From the NCBI GenBank assembly GCA_016718845.1, contig JADKCK010000044.1, forward strand, positions 1 through 35,689: 35,689 nucleotides of DNA, written 5' to 3'. Shown here piece by piece: positions 15,149 through 23,455 of the stretch. The position numbers and the translations under genes are program-made. The stretch's first letter is position 1, and each line of letters starts with the position of its first letter. This DNA comes from Sphingobacteriales bacterium (GTDB taxonomy: Bacteria; Bacteroidota; Bacteroidia; Chitinophagales; UBA2359). Under the pieces are notes generated by a model. The model saw only the letters and a list, made by a program, of their open reading frames with translations, made no database searches and was not told the origin of the DNA.

Positions 15149-16231
15149 ATGAACAACGACACATCACACACACTTGCTCGCAAACAGCACCATGCTGCTA
15201 TTACAGGCGTAGCGGGCTATGTACCGCCATATATATTAACCAACGAAGAGTTGGGTACAATGGTAGATACCAACGACGAATGGATAAAATCGCGTACTGG
15301 TATTAGCGAACGCCACATACAAAAAGGCGTAGGCTTGGCAACATCCGACATGGCAGTAGAGGCAGTAAAACTATTGCTCAAAAAAACAAATACTAATGCC
15401 CACGACATAGACCTGCTTATTTGCGCAACGGTAACACCCGACATGACTTTTCCGGCAACGGCTAATATCATCTGCGACAAAGTAGGCATACGCGGCATTG
15501 CTAGTTTCGATATTGCCGCCGCCTGCTCGGGCTTTTTGTATGCCCTAACCACCGCCATGCAATTTGTCGAAAATGGAGCCGCCCGCCGCGCAATTGTAGT
15601 AGGTGCCGACAAAATGTCGTCGATAGTTAACTACGAAGACCGCACCACCTGCGTACTTTTTGGCGACGGAGCAGGTGCCGTGTTGGTAGAAGCTACCACC
15701 GACGGCACAGGTATTATTGATAGCATTTTGCGCAGCGACGGAGCCGGCAGACACAGCCTCAATATGCCCGCAGGTGGCTCGCAAAAACCACCAAGCCATG
15801 CCACTATTGCCGCCAAAGAACATTTTGTTTACCAAGACGGACAAACCGTATACAAATTTGCTGTGCGCGGTATGGCAGATGTTGCCGCCGAAATACTAGA
15901 ACGCAACCAACTAACAGGCAACGACATTGCTTGGTTAGTACCTCATCAGGCAAACAAACGTATCATTGATGCCACTGCCAACCGAATGGGCTTGCCCTCC
16001 GAAAAAGTAATGCTCAATATCCAAAAATATGGCAATACCACCGCAGCAACAATACCCTTGTGCTTGTGGGAGTGGGAACAACAACTCAAAAAACACGACA
16101 AAATTGTACTCGCTGCCTTTGGCGGCGGATTTACTTGGGGAGCTATGTACATACAATGGTCGTACAATACACCTATGCCCCAAACCGAAAAAATAGCCAA
16201 TAACGCCCTAGAACTAGTAGAGGCAGTATAG
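15149..16231 (+). CDS. fabH: Beta-ketoacyl-ACP synthase III (FabH)
   Basis: Condenses acetyl-CoA (or branched acyl-CoA) with malonyl-ACP to start fatty-acid chains. The thiolase-fold catalytic triad is visible: Cys126 in DIAAACSGFLYAL, His266 in WLVPHQANKRI and Asn296 in KYGNTTAATIP. Other signatures include GYVPPYILTNEEL near the N-terminus, EWIKSRTGISERH and the C-terminal LAAFGGGFTWGA. The length of 360 residues includes about 15 extra N-terminal residues compared with the usual 320-340. It follows rpmF after a terminator and leads into efp, accB and accC on the same strand. plsX, commonly next to fabH, is missing. Confidence 0.97.
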   Translation: MNNDTSHTLARKQHHAAITGVAGYVPPYILTNEELGTMVDTNDEWIKSRTGISERHIQKGVGLATSDMAVEAVKLLLKKTNTNAHDIDLLICATVTPDMTFPATANIICDKVGIRGIASFDIAAACSGFLYALTTAMQFVENGAARRAIVVGADKMSSIVNYEDRTTCVLFGDGAGAVLVEATTDGTGIIDSILRSDGAGRHSLNMPAGGSQKPPSHATIAAKEHFVYQDGQTVYKFAVRGMADVAAEILERNQLTGNDIAWLVPHQANKRIIDATANRMGLPSEKVMLNIQKYGNTTAATIPLCLWEWEQQLKKHDKIVLAAFGGGFTWGAMYIQWSYNTPMPQTEKIANNALELVEAV

Positions 16232-16303
16232 CATTTTTTTTGAAAAATCAAAATTTATAACCAGCTAATAATCAACAAAAAAGCAAATTAGGCTTTACAT
16301 TTT

Positions 16304-16867
16304 ATGGCATCTACATCAGATTTAAGAAACGGTTTTTGTATGAATTTTAACAGCGACATTTGGACAGTTGTTGAATTTTTGCACGTAAAACCAGGTAAAG
16401 GTCCGGCATTTGTTCGTACCAAACTAAAAAGCCTAACAACAGGCAAAGTAGTGGATAATACTTTTCCTTCGGGACACAAAATAGACGAAGTACGCGTTGA
16501 ACGACGTGTTTATCAATATCTGTACAAAGATGATATGGGCTATCAGTTTATGAACAACGAAACCTTTGACCAACTTACTTTTGAAGAAGCACTTATCAAC
16601 GCTCCACAATTTTTGGTAGAAGGCATGAACGTAGAAGTATTGATAAATGCCGGAAACGAAACACCCCTAACCGCCGAACTACCCCAAAGCGTAGTGTTAG
16701 AAGTAACCTACTGCGAGCCAGGCGTGCGCGGCGATACCGCAACCAACACCCTAAAACCTGCTACCCTCGAAAACGGCGTTAAAGTAATGGTGCCACTTTT
16801 CGTAGAAACAGGTACCAAAGTTAAAGTAAATACCGCTACCGGCGAATACATGGAGCGGGTAAAATAA
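16304..16867 (+). CDS. efp: Translation elongation factor P
   Basis: Relieves ribosome stalling at polyproline stretches. Three-domain EF-P of 187 residues: N-terminal KOW-like domain with the tip loop VKPGKGPAFVR (Lys32 is the modifiable position), the middle domain DDMGYQFMNNETFDQL, and the C-terminal OB domain with VVLEVTYCEPGVRGDTATN and the end VNTATGEYMERVK. The Lys tip and the PGKG loop are intact. No epmA/epmB or earP gene lies nearby. It is 72 bases after fabH and followed by a terminator hairpin before accB. Confidence 0.98.
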   Translation: MASTSDLRNGFCMNFNSDIWTVVEFLHVKPGKGPAFVRTKLKSLTTGKVVDNTFPSGHKIDEVRVERRVYQYLYKDDMGYQFMNNETFDQLTFEEALINAPQFLVEGMNVEVLINAGNETPLTAELPQSVVLEVTYCEPGVRGDTATNTLKPATLENGVKVMVPLFVETGTKVKVNTATGEYMERVK

Positions 16868-16874
16868 ACCTATG

Positions 16875-16919
16875 GTTTTGCTTGTTGAATAATAAATACA
16901 CTCAACAAGCAAAACTTTT
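16875..16919 (+). terminator. Intrinsic terminator between efp and accB
   Basis: GTTTTGCTTGTTGA (16875-16888) pairs perfectly over 14 bp with TCAACAAGCAAAAC (16902-16915), with a 13-base loop and TTTTG following. The T-run is short, so termination may be partial and accB could still be reached from upstream. Confidence 0.75.
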
Positions 16920-17005
16920 GCGCGTTAAATGCCAACCTTACCCAAATGCTTACCAGCACATCACCTCCAATCTCTTAACTTAGCACTCCCGCATATCGTT
17001 TACCT

Positions 17006-17530
17006 ATGGAACTGAACGAAATAAAAGAACTTATCCAATTATTGGACTCGACCAACATCAGCGAGTTCAAGCTCAAAACTGAGGGCTTCTCGCTCTTGGT
17101 GCGCACCCGTGCTTACACCGAAGCTATGGCATCAAGCAAGGCTCCCGTAGCAATGCCCATGATGCCCTACCCGCAGCCACCTTTAAATGCCTTGCCGCCC
17201 GTACAACAGGCAGTAACGCTAAGTCCTGCACCCGTGTCTGCACCTACTCCAACAACCGAAACCACCGCACCAACTGCCGAAGATGCCAATTTAATTACCA
17301 TTAAATCGCCAATGGTAGGTACTTTTTACCGCTCATCATCGCCCGACAAAGACCCCTATGTGAAAATTGGGGACAACGTTGGCAAAGGCTCGGTATTATG
17401 TATTATCGAAGCAATGAAACTATTCAACGAAATAGAATCAGAATACAGCGGGCAAATTGTTAAAATATTGGCAGATGATATGTCGCCCGTAGCTTACGAC
17501 CAACCTTTGTTTCTTATTAAACAGGCTTAG
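17006..17530 (+). CDS. accB: Acetyl-CoA carboxylase biotin carboxyl carrier protein
   Basis: Carries biotin between the carboxylase and transferase halves of acetyl-CoA carboxylase. The N-terminal helix MELNEIKELIQLLDSTNISE and strand FKLKTEGFSLLVRT are typical, followed by a Pro/Ala-rich flexible linker (about 45-92) and the biotinyl domain 95-174. The biotin attachment Lys138 is in CIIEAMKLFNEIE, and the thumb region SSSPDKDPYVKIGD is present. Length 174 is normal. Its TAG stop touches the ATG of accC, a tight arrangement for coupled translation. Confidence 0.97.
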   Translation: MELNEIKELIQLLDSTNISEFKLKTEGFSLLVRTRAYTEAMASSKAPVAMPMMPYPQPPLNALPPVQQAVTLSPAPVSAPTPTTETTAPTAEDANLITIKSPMVGTFYRSSSPDKDPYVKIGDNVGKGSVLCIIEAMKLFNEIESEYSGQIVKILADDMSPVAYDQPLFLIKQA

Positions 17531-18865
17531 ATGTTCAAAAAAATACTTATCGCCAACCGAGGCGAAATCGCACTACGGGTTATCCGAACCTGTAAAGAGA
17601 TGGGCATTAAAACCGTAGCGGTGTACTCCACCGCCGACAAAGAAAGCCTACACGTAAAATTTGCCGACGAAGCAGTTTGCATAGGTCCGCCAGCCAGCAA
17701 ACAATCGTACCTAAACATACCCCAAATAATGGCTGCCGCCGAAATAACCAACGCCGACGGCATTCACCCTGGCTATGGTTTTTTGGCAGAAAACGCTAAC
17801 TTCGCAGAGGTATGTGCCGATTATGGCATTAAATTTATTGGACCAACCGCCGAAATGATACGGCTAATGGGCGATAAAATTACTGCCAAAACAACCATGA
17901 AAAAAGCAGGCGTACCCGTAATACCCGGCTCCGATGGGCTAATTGTCGACATCGCCGAAGGCAAAACCATCTCCAAAGAAATCGGCTACCCCGTTATACT
18001 CAAAGCAACCGCTGGCGGCGGTGGTAAAGGTATGCGCGTAGTATGGAAAGAAGAAGATTTTGAAAACAACTGGAACAGCGCCCGACAAGAAGCAGGCGCC
18101 GCCTTTGGCAACGACGGCATCTATATCGAAAAATTTATCGAAGAACCCCGACACATAGAAATACAAGTTGCCGGCGACCAATTCGGTAACGTATGCCACA
18201 TGTCCGAGCGCGATTGCTCCATACAACGCCGTCACCAAAAACTTGTCGAAGAATCGCCATCGCCATTCGTAGACCCAGAACTACGACAACGCATGGGCGA
18301 AGCCGCCCGAAAAGCCGTTCAAAGCATCAACTACGAAAGTGTAGGTACCATAGAGTTTTTAGTAGATAAATACAAAAACTTCTATTTTATGGAAATGAAC
18401 ACCCGAATACAAGTGGAACATACCGTAACCGAAGAAGTGATTGATTTTGACCTTATCAAAGAACAAATAAAAATAGCCGCAGGTATCCCTATATCTGGCA
18501 AAGATCACTACCCCAAAGCTTACGCCATGGAGTGCCGTATCAATGCCGAAGACCCCTACAAAGATTTTAGACCTAACCCCGGCAAAATAACCGAACTGCA
18601 CACAGCAAAAGGACATGGCGTGCGGGTTGATACACATGTGTATGCAGGTTATACCGTACCACCTTACTACGACTCGATGATAGCCAAAATTATTGTACGA
18701 GCCGCTACCCGCGAAGATGTTATCAATAAAATGAGCCGCGCACTCGACGAGTTTATTGTGGTAGGCATTAAAACAACTATTCCTTTTCATGTTAAACTAA
18801 TGAAAGACGAACAGTTTAGAGCAGGTAACTTTACCACAAAATTCTTAGAATCGTTTGAACTGTAA
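17531..18865 (+). CDS. accC: Acetyl-CoA carboxylase biotin carboxylase subunit
   Basis: Carboxylates the biotin on AccB using ATP and bicarbonate. The 444-residue ATP-grasp enzyme begins MFKKILIANRGEIALRVIRT, has the glycine-rich ATP loop TAGGGGKGMRVV, the HIEIQVAGD and ERDCSIQRRHQKL motifs, and the active-site stretch FMEMNTRIQVEHTVTE. The length is the usual one for AccC. It starts directly after accB with no spacing. The transferase genes accA and accD are not in the window. A strong terminator follows. Confidence 0.98.
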   Translation: MFKKILIANRGEIALRVIRTCKEMGIKTVAVYSTADKESLHVKFADEAVCIGPPASKQSYLNIPQIMAAAEITNADGIHPGYGFLAENANFAEVCADYGIKFIGPTAEMIRLMGDKITAKTTMKKAGVPVIPGSDGLIVDIAEGKTISKEIGYPVILKATAGGGGKGMRVVWKEEDFENNWNSARQEAGAAFGNDGIYIEKFIEEPRHIEIQVAGDQFGNVCHMSERDCSIQRRHQKLVEESPSPFVDPELRQRMGEAARKAVQSINYESVGTIEFLVDKYKNFYFMEMNTRIQVEHTVTEEVIDFDLIKEQIKIAAGIPISGKDHYPKAYAMECRINAEDPYKDFRPNPGKITELHTAKGHGVRVDTHVYAGYTVPPYYDSMIAKIIVRAATREDVINKMSRALDEFIVVGIKTTIPFHVKLMKDEQFRAGNFTTKFLESFEL

Positions 18866-18923
18866 ACCTAATAGTTGCACCTTAACAAACATATTAAATT
18901 ACGCCTAATCATCTGCCCAAAAT

Positions 18924-18966
18924 AAAAAAAGCCCCCTTATGTATCATTAACATAAGGGGGATTTTT
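18924..18966. terminator. Bidirectional intrinsic terminator after accC
   Basis: CCCCCTTATG (18932-18941) pairs with CATAAGGGGG (18951-18960), loop TATCATTAA. An A-run precedes and a T-run follows, so it can serve accC on the plus strand and the minus-strand gene at 19092. Confidence 0.9.
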
Positions 18967-19091
18967 ACGCCTTAACAAAATACCATTCAAAAAAACCAAC
19001 CTTTGCTCACAGATGCCACTTACCCCCCTTCTCTTTCACATAAAACCCCTTGTCTTTTAAATAACATTGTAGTTCTCCAATTTTTGTAAAC

Positions 19092-19742
19092 TTAACTTCG
19101 TCCCAGCGTATTGGGTTTTGTTGTAGCAATTGCTTTAGCTGTTCTTAACTTGGCAGATGTAACCAAAATAGGTTTTACGTAACCGGGTTTAGCTACTATC
19201 TGCCTTTTATACGTTTCGTAATGTGGCGGAATTAACCATTGCTCATCAATATTAAGTTGAGTACCTGCTTGTAAATGCAAACTATCTAATTGTTTTTTAT
19301 TGGGATGCAAAACCGTAATGGCTTGTTTTTGTAAAAAACCAGTGCCGTGTAACAGTTTTTTTGATGCAAAACAATTAAATGGTTTAAACCAAACAGAATC
19401 GAAGCGCATTAAAGGGTTTTCTAGATACTCGGCATCGTACAAAAAATGAGGCGTAGGTTGTTGCAAAACAGGATTACTTTTTTTCGATTTTATACCCATA
19501 ATATCACAAGTACGCAAAGTAACCGTATCGTAAGTTGGCATAACATATTGCAACTGCTGCATAATTTGCTCGTAGATAGCCTTTTTTTCGGGGTTTAAAT
19601 CAACATTATTGTATATTGGGTTGTAATAAATAGCAATATCATCGCCCAAAACAGGGGCAATAGGTTGATATCTGTAGGTGTTTTGCGCAACTAAATAGGG
19701 GCTTATCAACCATAAAATAAGGTATAAACGGGTCATAATCAA
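19092..19742 (-). CDS. Secreted protein of unknown function
   Basis: 216 residues with a signal peptide (about 1-20, ending SPYLVAQ); translation may begin at the third codon (MTRLYLILWL, 19736) rather than the first. The mature part has a short helical segment LNPEKKAIYEQIMQQLQYVM, two Cys (in RTCDIMG and NCFASK) and a basic end. No family is recognised and there is no anchor or sorting domain, so a periplasmic protein is likely. It is not in an evident operon; the next minus-strand gene to its right is 353 bases away. Function unknown. Confidence 0.75.
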   Translation of the reverse strand: MIMTRLYLILWLISPYLVAQNTYRYQPIAPVLGDDIAIYYNPIYNNVDLNPEKKAIYEQIMQQLQYVMPTYDTVTLRTCDIMGIKSKKSNPVLQQPTPHFLYDAEYLENPLMRFDSVWFKPFNCFASKKLLHGTGFLQKQAITVLHPNKKQLDSLHLQAGTQLNIDEQWLIPPHYETYKRQIVAKPGYVKPILVTSAKLRTAKAIATTKPNTLGRS

Positions 19743-20095
19743 TAGGCTTAGAAACTAATTAGCCCACACCGTGCTCTTAGGTAAGCTAATTAGTTTGTTG
19801 CAAATAATTAGACAGGTTCATAAATAAGTTTTATCATCAATATTGGCACTTTAGCTAATTGATAATCAGTGAGTTATGTGTTAAAGAAAATAATTTATTA
19901 ACCCGTCTATTGTTCAACAAAATTATAGTTAGTTACTAATAAACAATAAGCTGTTAAAGTGCTTAATTGTTAGCTACTGTTGTTCAAAACAATATGGCGT
20001 ACACGGTTTTCCTTCCCTGGTTAACGAAGGGGGAATGATTGTGTTTTTGAGCAAATAGCAAAGTGGCAAATTCGTACTTTATTTTTATTGCGTTA
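19743..20095. other. Intergenic region with one inverted repeat
   Basis: 353 AT-rich bases between two minus-strand genes. AAACTAATTAGC (19752-19763) and GCTAATTAGTTT (19785-19796) form a perfect 12-bp inverted repeat with a 21-base spacer, just upstream of the secreted-protein start. It could be a leader hairpin or operator. Nothing else was recognised; no gene is supported. Confidence 0.5.
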
Positions 20096-20863
20096 CTAAG
20101 GCGCTGGGTCACCAAAACTCTCGATAAACTCCGAGTCGCAAATATCGGTGGTTACTTGGGTATCAAAAACCCACGAGCGCACCTTGTCGCAATTGCCCGT
20201 ACAGTTGTTAATCGTCGAGGCATCGTCGTAGCCAACTTTGTAGGTAAGTTTAACAATGCTACCCAAATCTTGTACAACTATATCGTTGCCACCAGTAGTA
20301 ATAGCATCGTACTGAACAGTTATAACACCCGGCACCGCCTCGAAATGATCTACCAAGGCAGCTATGTTGATGGGGTCAATGGAGGTTATCACCACAAAGT
20401 TAACCGATAAAGGCAAAAAAGCCTCGACGGTTAAGCCATAGGTCGTCATCAAATCGTCTATGGTGGCGTTGCCGGTTAGCGTTTTTTCTTTCACCCACTC
20501 TTTTACCCATGTTTGGTTGGTATCTACTTCTATCCTAAACTCGTCAAACTCGGGGTAGGGCAATGTGTGAATATCGTAGGTAGATACCACCGTGTCGCGG
20601 GCAGGCGAGTTACTATTATAAACAGCACTCAAAGCATTCATTGCCCTATCTATCAACGACTCGGATACCAACACTTGGTCGGCTCCACTGCCGTTTTGTT
20701 GCATACGTATAGCTAAACGTATAGCATCGTTGTTGTATTTGTTGCGAATGGTACTTGTTATGGTACAAGGGTCTTCTTGCGTTGGCGGGTCGGGCAAACA
20801 GCCTACAGTTAGTAGGACTAAACTACTCAAAATGATGGAAAAAAAAGAAAAATAGTGCTTCAT
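20096..20863 (-). CDS. Predicted lipoprotein of unknown function
   Basis: 255 residues. The N-terminus MKHYFSFFSIILSSLVLLTV is followed by a lipobox ending at Cys22 (LTVGC), so the mature protein is lipid-anchored. The body has a helix NKYNNDAIRLAIRMQQ, a segment YDIHTLPYPEFDEFRIEVDT and a Cys-rich end (NNCTGNCDKVRSW, TTDICDSEFIESFG) that could form disulfides. No known domain is recognised. A promoter element is found 69-76 bases upstream on the same strand. A surface or periplasmic role is likely, nothing more can be said. Confidence 0.8.
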   Translation of the reverse strand: MKHYFSFFSIILSSLVLLTVGCLPDPPTQEDPCTITSTIRNKYNNDAIRLAIRMQQNGSGADQVLVSESLIDRAMNALSAVYNSNSPARDTVVSTYDIHTLPYPEFDEFRIEVDTNQTWVKEWVKEKTLTGNATIDDLMTTYGLTVEAFLPLSVNFVVITSIDPINIAALVDHFEAVPGVITVQYDAITTGGNDIVVQDLGSIVKLTYKVGYDDASTINNCTGNCDKVRSWVFDTQVTTDICDSEFIESFGDPAP

Positions 20864-20931
20864 CTGGAAATGTATTTTTAAACTGGGTTAGATTGTGGCT
20901 TGGCTAAATATTTAATTGGCAAATTAACCCA

Positions 20932-20939
20932 CAAAGATA
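20932..20939 (-). promoter_or_regulatory. Putative -7 promoter element (TATCTTTG) for the lipoprotein
   Basis: On the minus strand this reads TATCTTTG, a full match to TAnnTTTG, about 70 bases upstream of the lipoprotein ATG. The -33 region is not convincing. Confidence 0.5.
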
Positions 20940-21061
20940 ACGCCTTATAGACCAATATAGTTGCCTAAGGTTTAAAAAACACGCCCTAAAAATAATTTTT
21001 ACATACCAAAGCAGCCTTTGGGCATGTTTGTACGTCATTAACAGTACATTAACCTATTACC

Positions 21062-22906
21062 ATGATATTTACTCGAAACGCATCTACCCCAAAAACGTTT
21101 TTTATTGCCTTTGCTACATTTATTGTTTGGGCAAACCTGTTTTTTGCTGCCCAAACCACATCGGCACAAAACTATACGGTGCAATTATATGGGCTTGATA
21201 CCGACAGCATTAGCCTAAAAAAACTAACTACTAAAACCCGTTTTGTGCTTAAAGATAGCACCGAACAGGCGGCATCTTTACCAAAAATAATTGACCAACT
21301 GCATCAAAAAGGATACCTAAGTGCATCTGTTGATAGTGTGCAACGTAACCTAAAACAACTTAATGCATATTTGTGGGTAGGGCAAAAATACCACATAGAT
21401 AGCCTAAAAATAAACAACATTGACCCCAAATGGCTAAATAAAGTGCAATTTAAACCTCAAAACTTTAACAACCAACCCTTGCAATGGCAAAGTATACAAC
21501 AACTACAGCAAAAACTATTGGTGTATGCCGAAAATAATGGCTATCCGTTTGCAAAAATAGCCTTAATAAACACCCAAATAAACCCAAATAATGGCGTAAA
21601 TACCACTTTACAGCTCGACAAACAACAATACATTACCTTTGATACCATAGCCGTATTGGGCAATGTACGTATCAGCAAACCGTTTTTGTATCGGTATTTA
21701 GGTATAAAAACTAATAAGCCCTACAACGAAAATACCATTAAACAGGTACAAAAACGCCTAAACGAACTTACTTTTTTGCAGCAAGATAAAACCCCAACCA
21801 TTGATTTTATTGCCAACCAAGCCCGACTAAATTTGTGGCTTAAACGCAAAAAAGCCAGCAGGTTTGATGTGTTATTGGGCGTAATACCAAAAACCGAAAC
21901 AGGTAGTACCGTAACTACTCAAACTAAATACGAAATTACGGGCGAAGGCAACCTAAATCTACAAAATTCATTAGGCAGCGCCGAAACCATAGATGTGGCT
22001 TTTAGAAGCTACCAAAATAAATCGCGGCAGCTAAAAGCACGTGTTATTTACCCTTATTTACCCGTTTTGCCCTTAGGAGCAGATGTAGCATTTGAGTTAT
22101 TTATCCGCGACACCACACACCGCGACGTAAGCACCCTATTAGCAGCCCAATATTTGCTACAAGGCAATAATTATGTAAAGGCATTTTGGCAAACCAAAGC
22201 ATCTACCATTTTATCGCTTGATAGCTTAACCGTAGCTACTACCCGCAAATTACCCGCATTGCTCGATTTTAAAAACCAACAATATGGCTTAGAATACCAA
22301 CTTGAACACCTTGATTACCGCTTTAATCCTCGCAAAGGCATAGCTATTTGGCTAAACACCTCGATTGGATTACGAAAAATACAAACCAACACCCGCATTT
22401 TAAGCATTGGCGATGCCATAAACACCAACTTTGCCGCACAATACGACAGCCTACAACAAAACCCAATACAATGGCAAATACAGTATAAACTTAGCAAATA
22501 CACCCCCCTTGGCAAACGAACAACCCTAAAAACCGAGCTACAAGGAGCCTTAATACAGTCAAATTTGTTGCTTGCCAACGAAGTGTACCGCATTGGCGGC
22601 AACCGATTGCTAAGGGGCTTTGACGAACAATCGATATTTGCTACACAATACCACTTACTAAGCATTGAGTATAGATTATTAGTGGGCGGAGCTACTACCT
22701 TTTTTGTGTTCGGAGATATTGCCTATACCCAAAACAACGTTAATAATACCAACACAAACAGCCTACCTATTGGCACAGGCATTGGGCTAACCCTCGAAAC
22801 CAAAGCAGGTGTATTTGGACTAAGTTATGCCATTGGCAAACTGCCCGAAAACCCATTTAACCTACGCAGTGCCAAAATACACTTTGGTTACGTAAATTAT
22901 TTTTAA
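21062..22906 (+). CDS. Omp85-superfamily outer membrane protein (BamA/TamA-like)
   Basis: 614 residues with a long signal sequence (about 1-36, ending TTSAQ). POTRA-like segments follow: IDQLHQKGYLSASVDSVQ, then a clear one at FDTIAVLGNVRISKPFLYRYLGIK with YNENTIKQVQKRLNELTFLQ. From about residue 270 the sequence is made of amphipathic strands typical of a 16-strand barrel. RLLRGFDEQSIFAT (515-528) is the loop-6 VRGF/Y motif of the superfamily, and the last residue is an aromatic (VNYF). It is shorter than BamA (about 800) and closer in size to TamA-like proteins. No TamB gene adjoins. It likely inserts or exports envelope components; the exact substrate is unknown. Confidence 0.9.
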   Translation: MIFTRNASTPKTFFIAFATFIVWANLFFAAQTTSAQNYTVQLYGLDTDSISLKKLTTKTRFVLKDSTEQAASLPKIIDQLHQKGYLSASVDSVQRNLKQLNAYLWVGQKYHIDSLKINNIDPKWLNKVQFKPQNFNNQPLQWQSIQQLQQKLLVYAENNGYPFAKIALINTQINPNNGVNTTLQLDKQQYITFDTIAVLGNVRISKPFLYRYLGIKTNKPYNENTIKQVQKRLNELTFLQQDKTPTIDFIANQARLNLWLKRKKASRFDVLLGVIPKTETGSTVTTQTKYEITGEGNLNLQNSLGSAETIDVAFRSYQNKSRQLKARVIYPYLPVLPLGADVAFELFIRDTTHRDVSTLLAAQYLLQGNNYVKAFWQTKASTILSLDSLTVATTRKLPALLDFKNQQYGLEYQLEHLDYRFNPRKGIAIWLNTSIGLRKIQTNTRILSIGDAINTNFAAQYDSLQQNPIQWQIQYKLSKYTPLGKRTTLKTELQGALIQSNLLLANEVYRIGGNRLLRGFDEQSIFATQYHLLSIEYRLLVGGATTFFVFGDIAYTQNNVNNTNTNSLPIGTGIGLTLETKAGVFGLSYAIGKLPENPFNLRSAKIHFGYVNYF

Positions 22907-22922
22907 ATAGCTATTCTAAAAA

Positions 22923-23036
22923 CGTGTAAAATTTAAATGGTTTGTTCTGCTCATAAAACGCAGATAAAAGAAAATCCTCGTTCTATGATACACAAACTAA
23001 TGTTCTATTTGTCCAACTTATCTTTTACTAATTCCT
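22923..23036. repeat. Island-flanking direct repeat, copy 1
   Basis: Shares GTGTAAAA-x-TTAAATGG at its left end and a 57-base core (22980-23036) with copy 2 at 25171-25281; the core differs at about four positions. The two copies are in the same orientation and bracket 2.1 kb containing the ClbS-type cassette genes. Confidence 0.9.
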
Positions 23037-23116
23037 AACCAAAGTACCGATAGGAAAACCCAAAAATTATTTTTTCTTTTTTTTGAAAATTATTTCCTAT
23101 TTCCATTTTTTTATTG

Positions 23117-23124
23117 TACCTTTG
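23117..23124 (+). promoter_or_regulatory. Promoter element (TACCTTTG) reading into the cassette region
   Basis: TACCTTTGTAGG is a full TAnnTTTG match and would start transcription near 23131, running through the SSB remnant into the first cassette gene. It sits next to a GTTAAAC box at 23129-23135. Confidence 0.55.
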
Positions 23125-23185
23125 TAGGGTTAAACATTAGCAACTAATGTAACTGACCGTTGGCTGTGCCGTAAACGCAATTTGA

Positions 23186-23302
23186 AATAACTGGGCAGGC
23201 AAAAACAAAACACGCAGCTACGATGACAAGCAAGGCACGAAGCATTATGTGTCCAAAATTGTGGGTAATAAAGTCATTTTATTGGACAAAAAAACCGAAT
23301 AA
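23186..23302 (+). pseudogene. Fragment resembling the C-terminus of a single-stranded DNA-binding protein
   Basis: One frame reads NNWAGKNKTRSYDDKQGTKH then YVSKIVGNKVILLDKKTE and a TAA stop. This follows the SSB pattern in which a strand EGKLxTRSYDDKxGxKRY is followed by VTEIVADxVxxLDxK. An in-frame TGA precedes it and the OB-fold N-terminal two thirds are missing. If correct it is a relic of a mobile element or phage ssb gene. The match is short, so it remains tentative. Confidence 0.45.
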
Positions 23303-23402
23303 AAAGGTACGCATTTTGTATTGTTTGGGCTTGCAAAAAAAATAATTTTTTACAAAATATTGATTATCAATAACTTATACTAACAAAATAATTAATTATA
23401 TC

Positions 23403-23455
23403 TTTTAACAATACCTCGCAAAAGCGCAAAGGTGCGTATATTAACGAGTTAGCGG
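23403..23455. other. Possible recombination site (attI/attC-like) before cassette 1
   Basis: TTTTAAC at 23403-23409 and GTTAGCGG at 23448-23455 form outer boxes; inside, AATA/TATT and CGCA/TGCG segments pair imperfectly. The total length of 53 bases is at the short end for attC sites. The right box is shared with the first cassette boundary. Confidence 0.4.
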
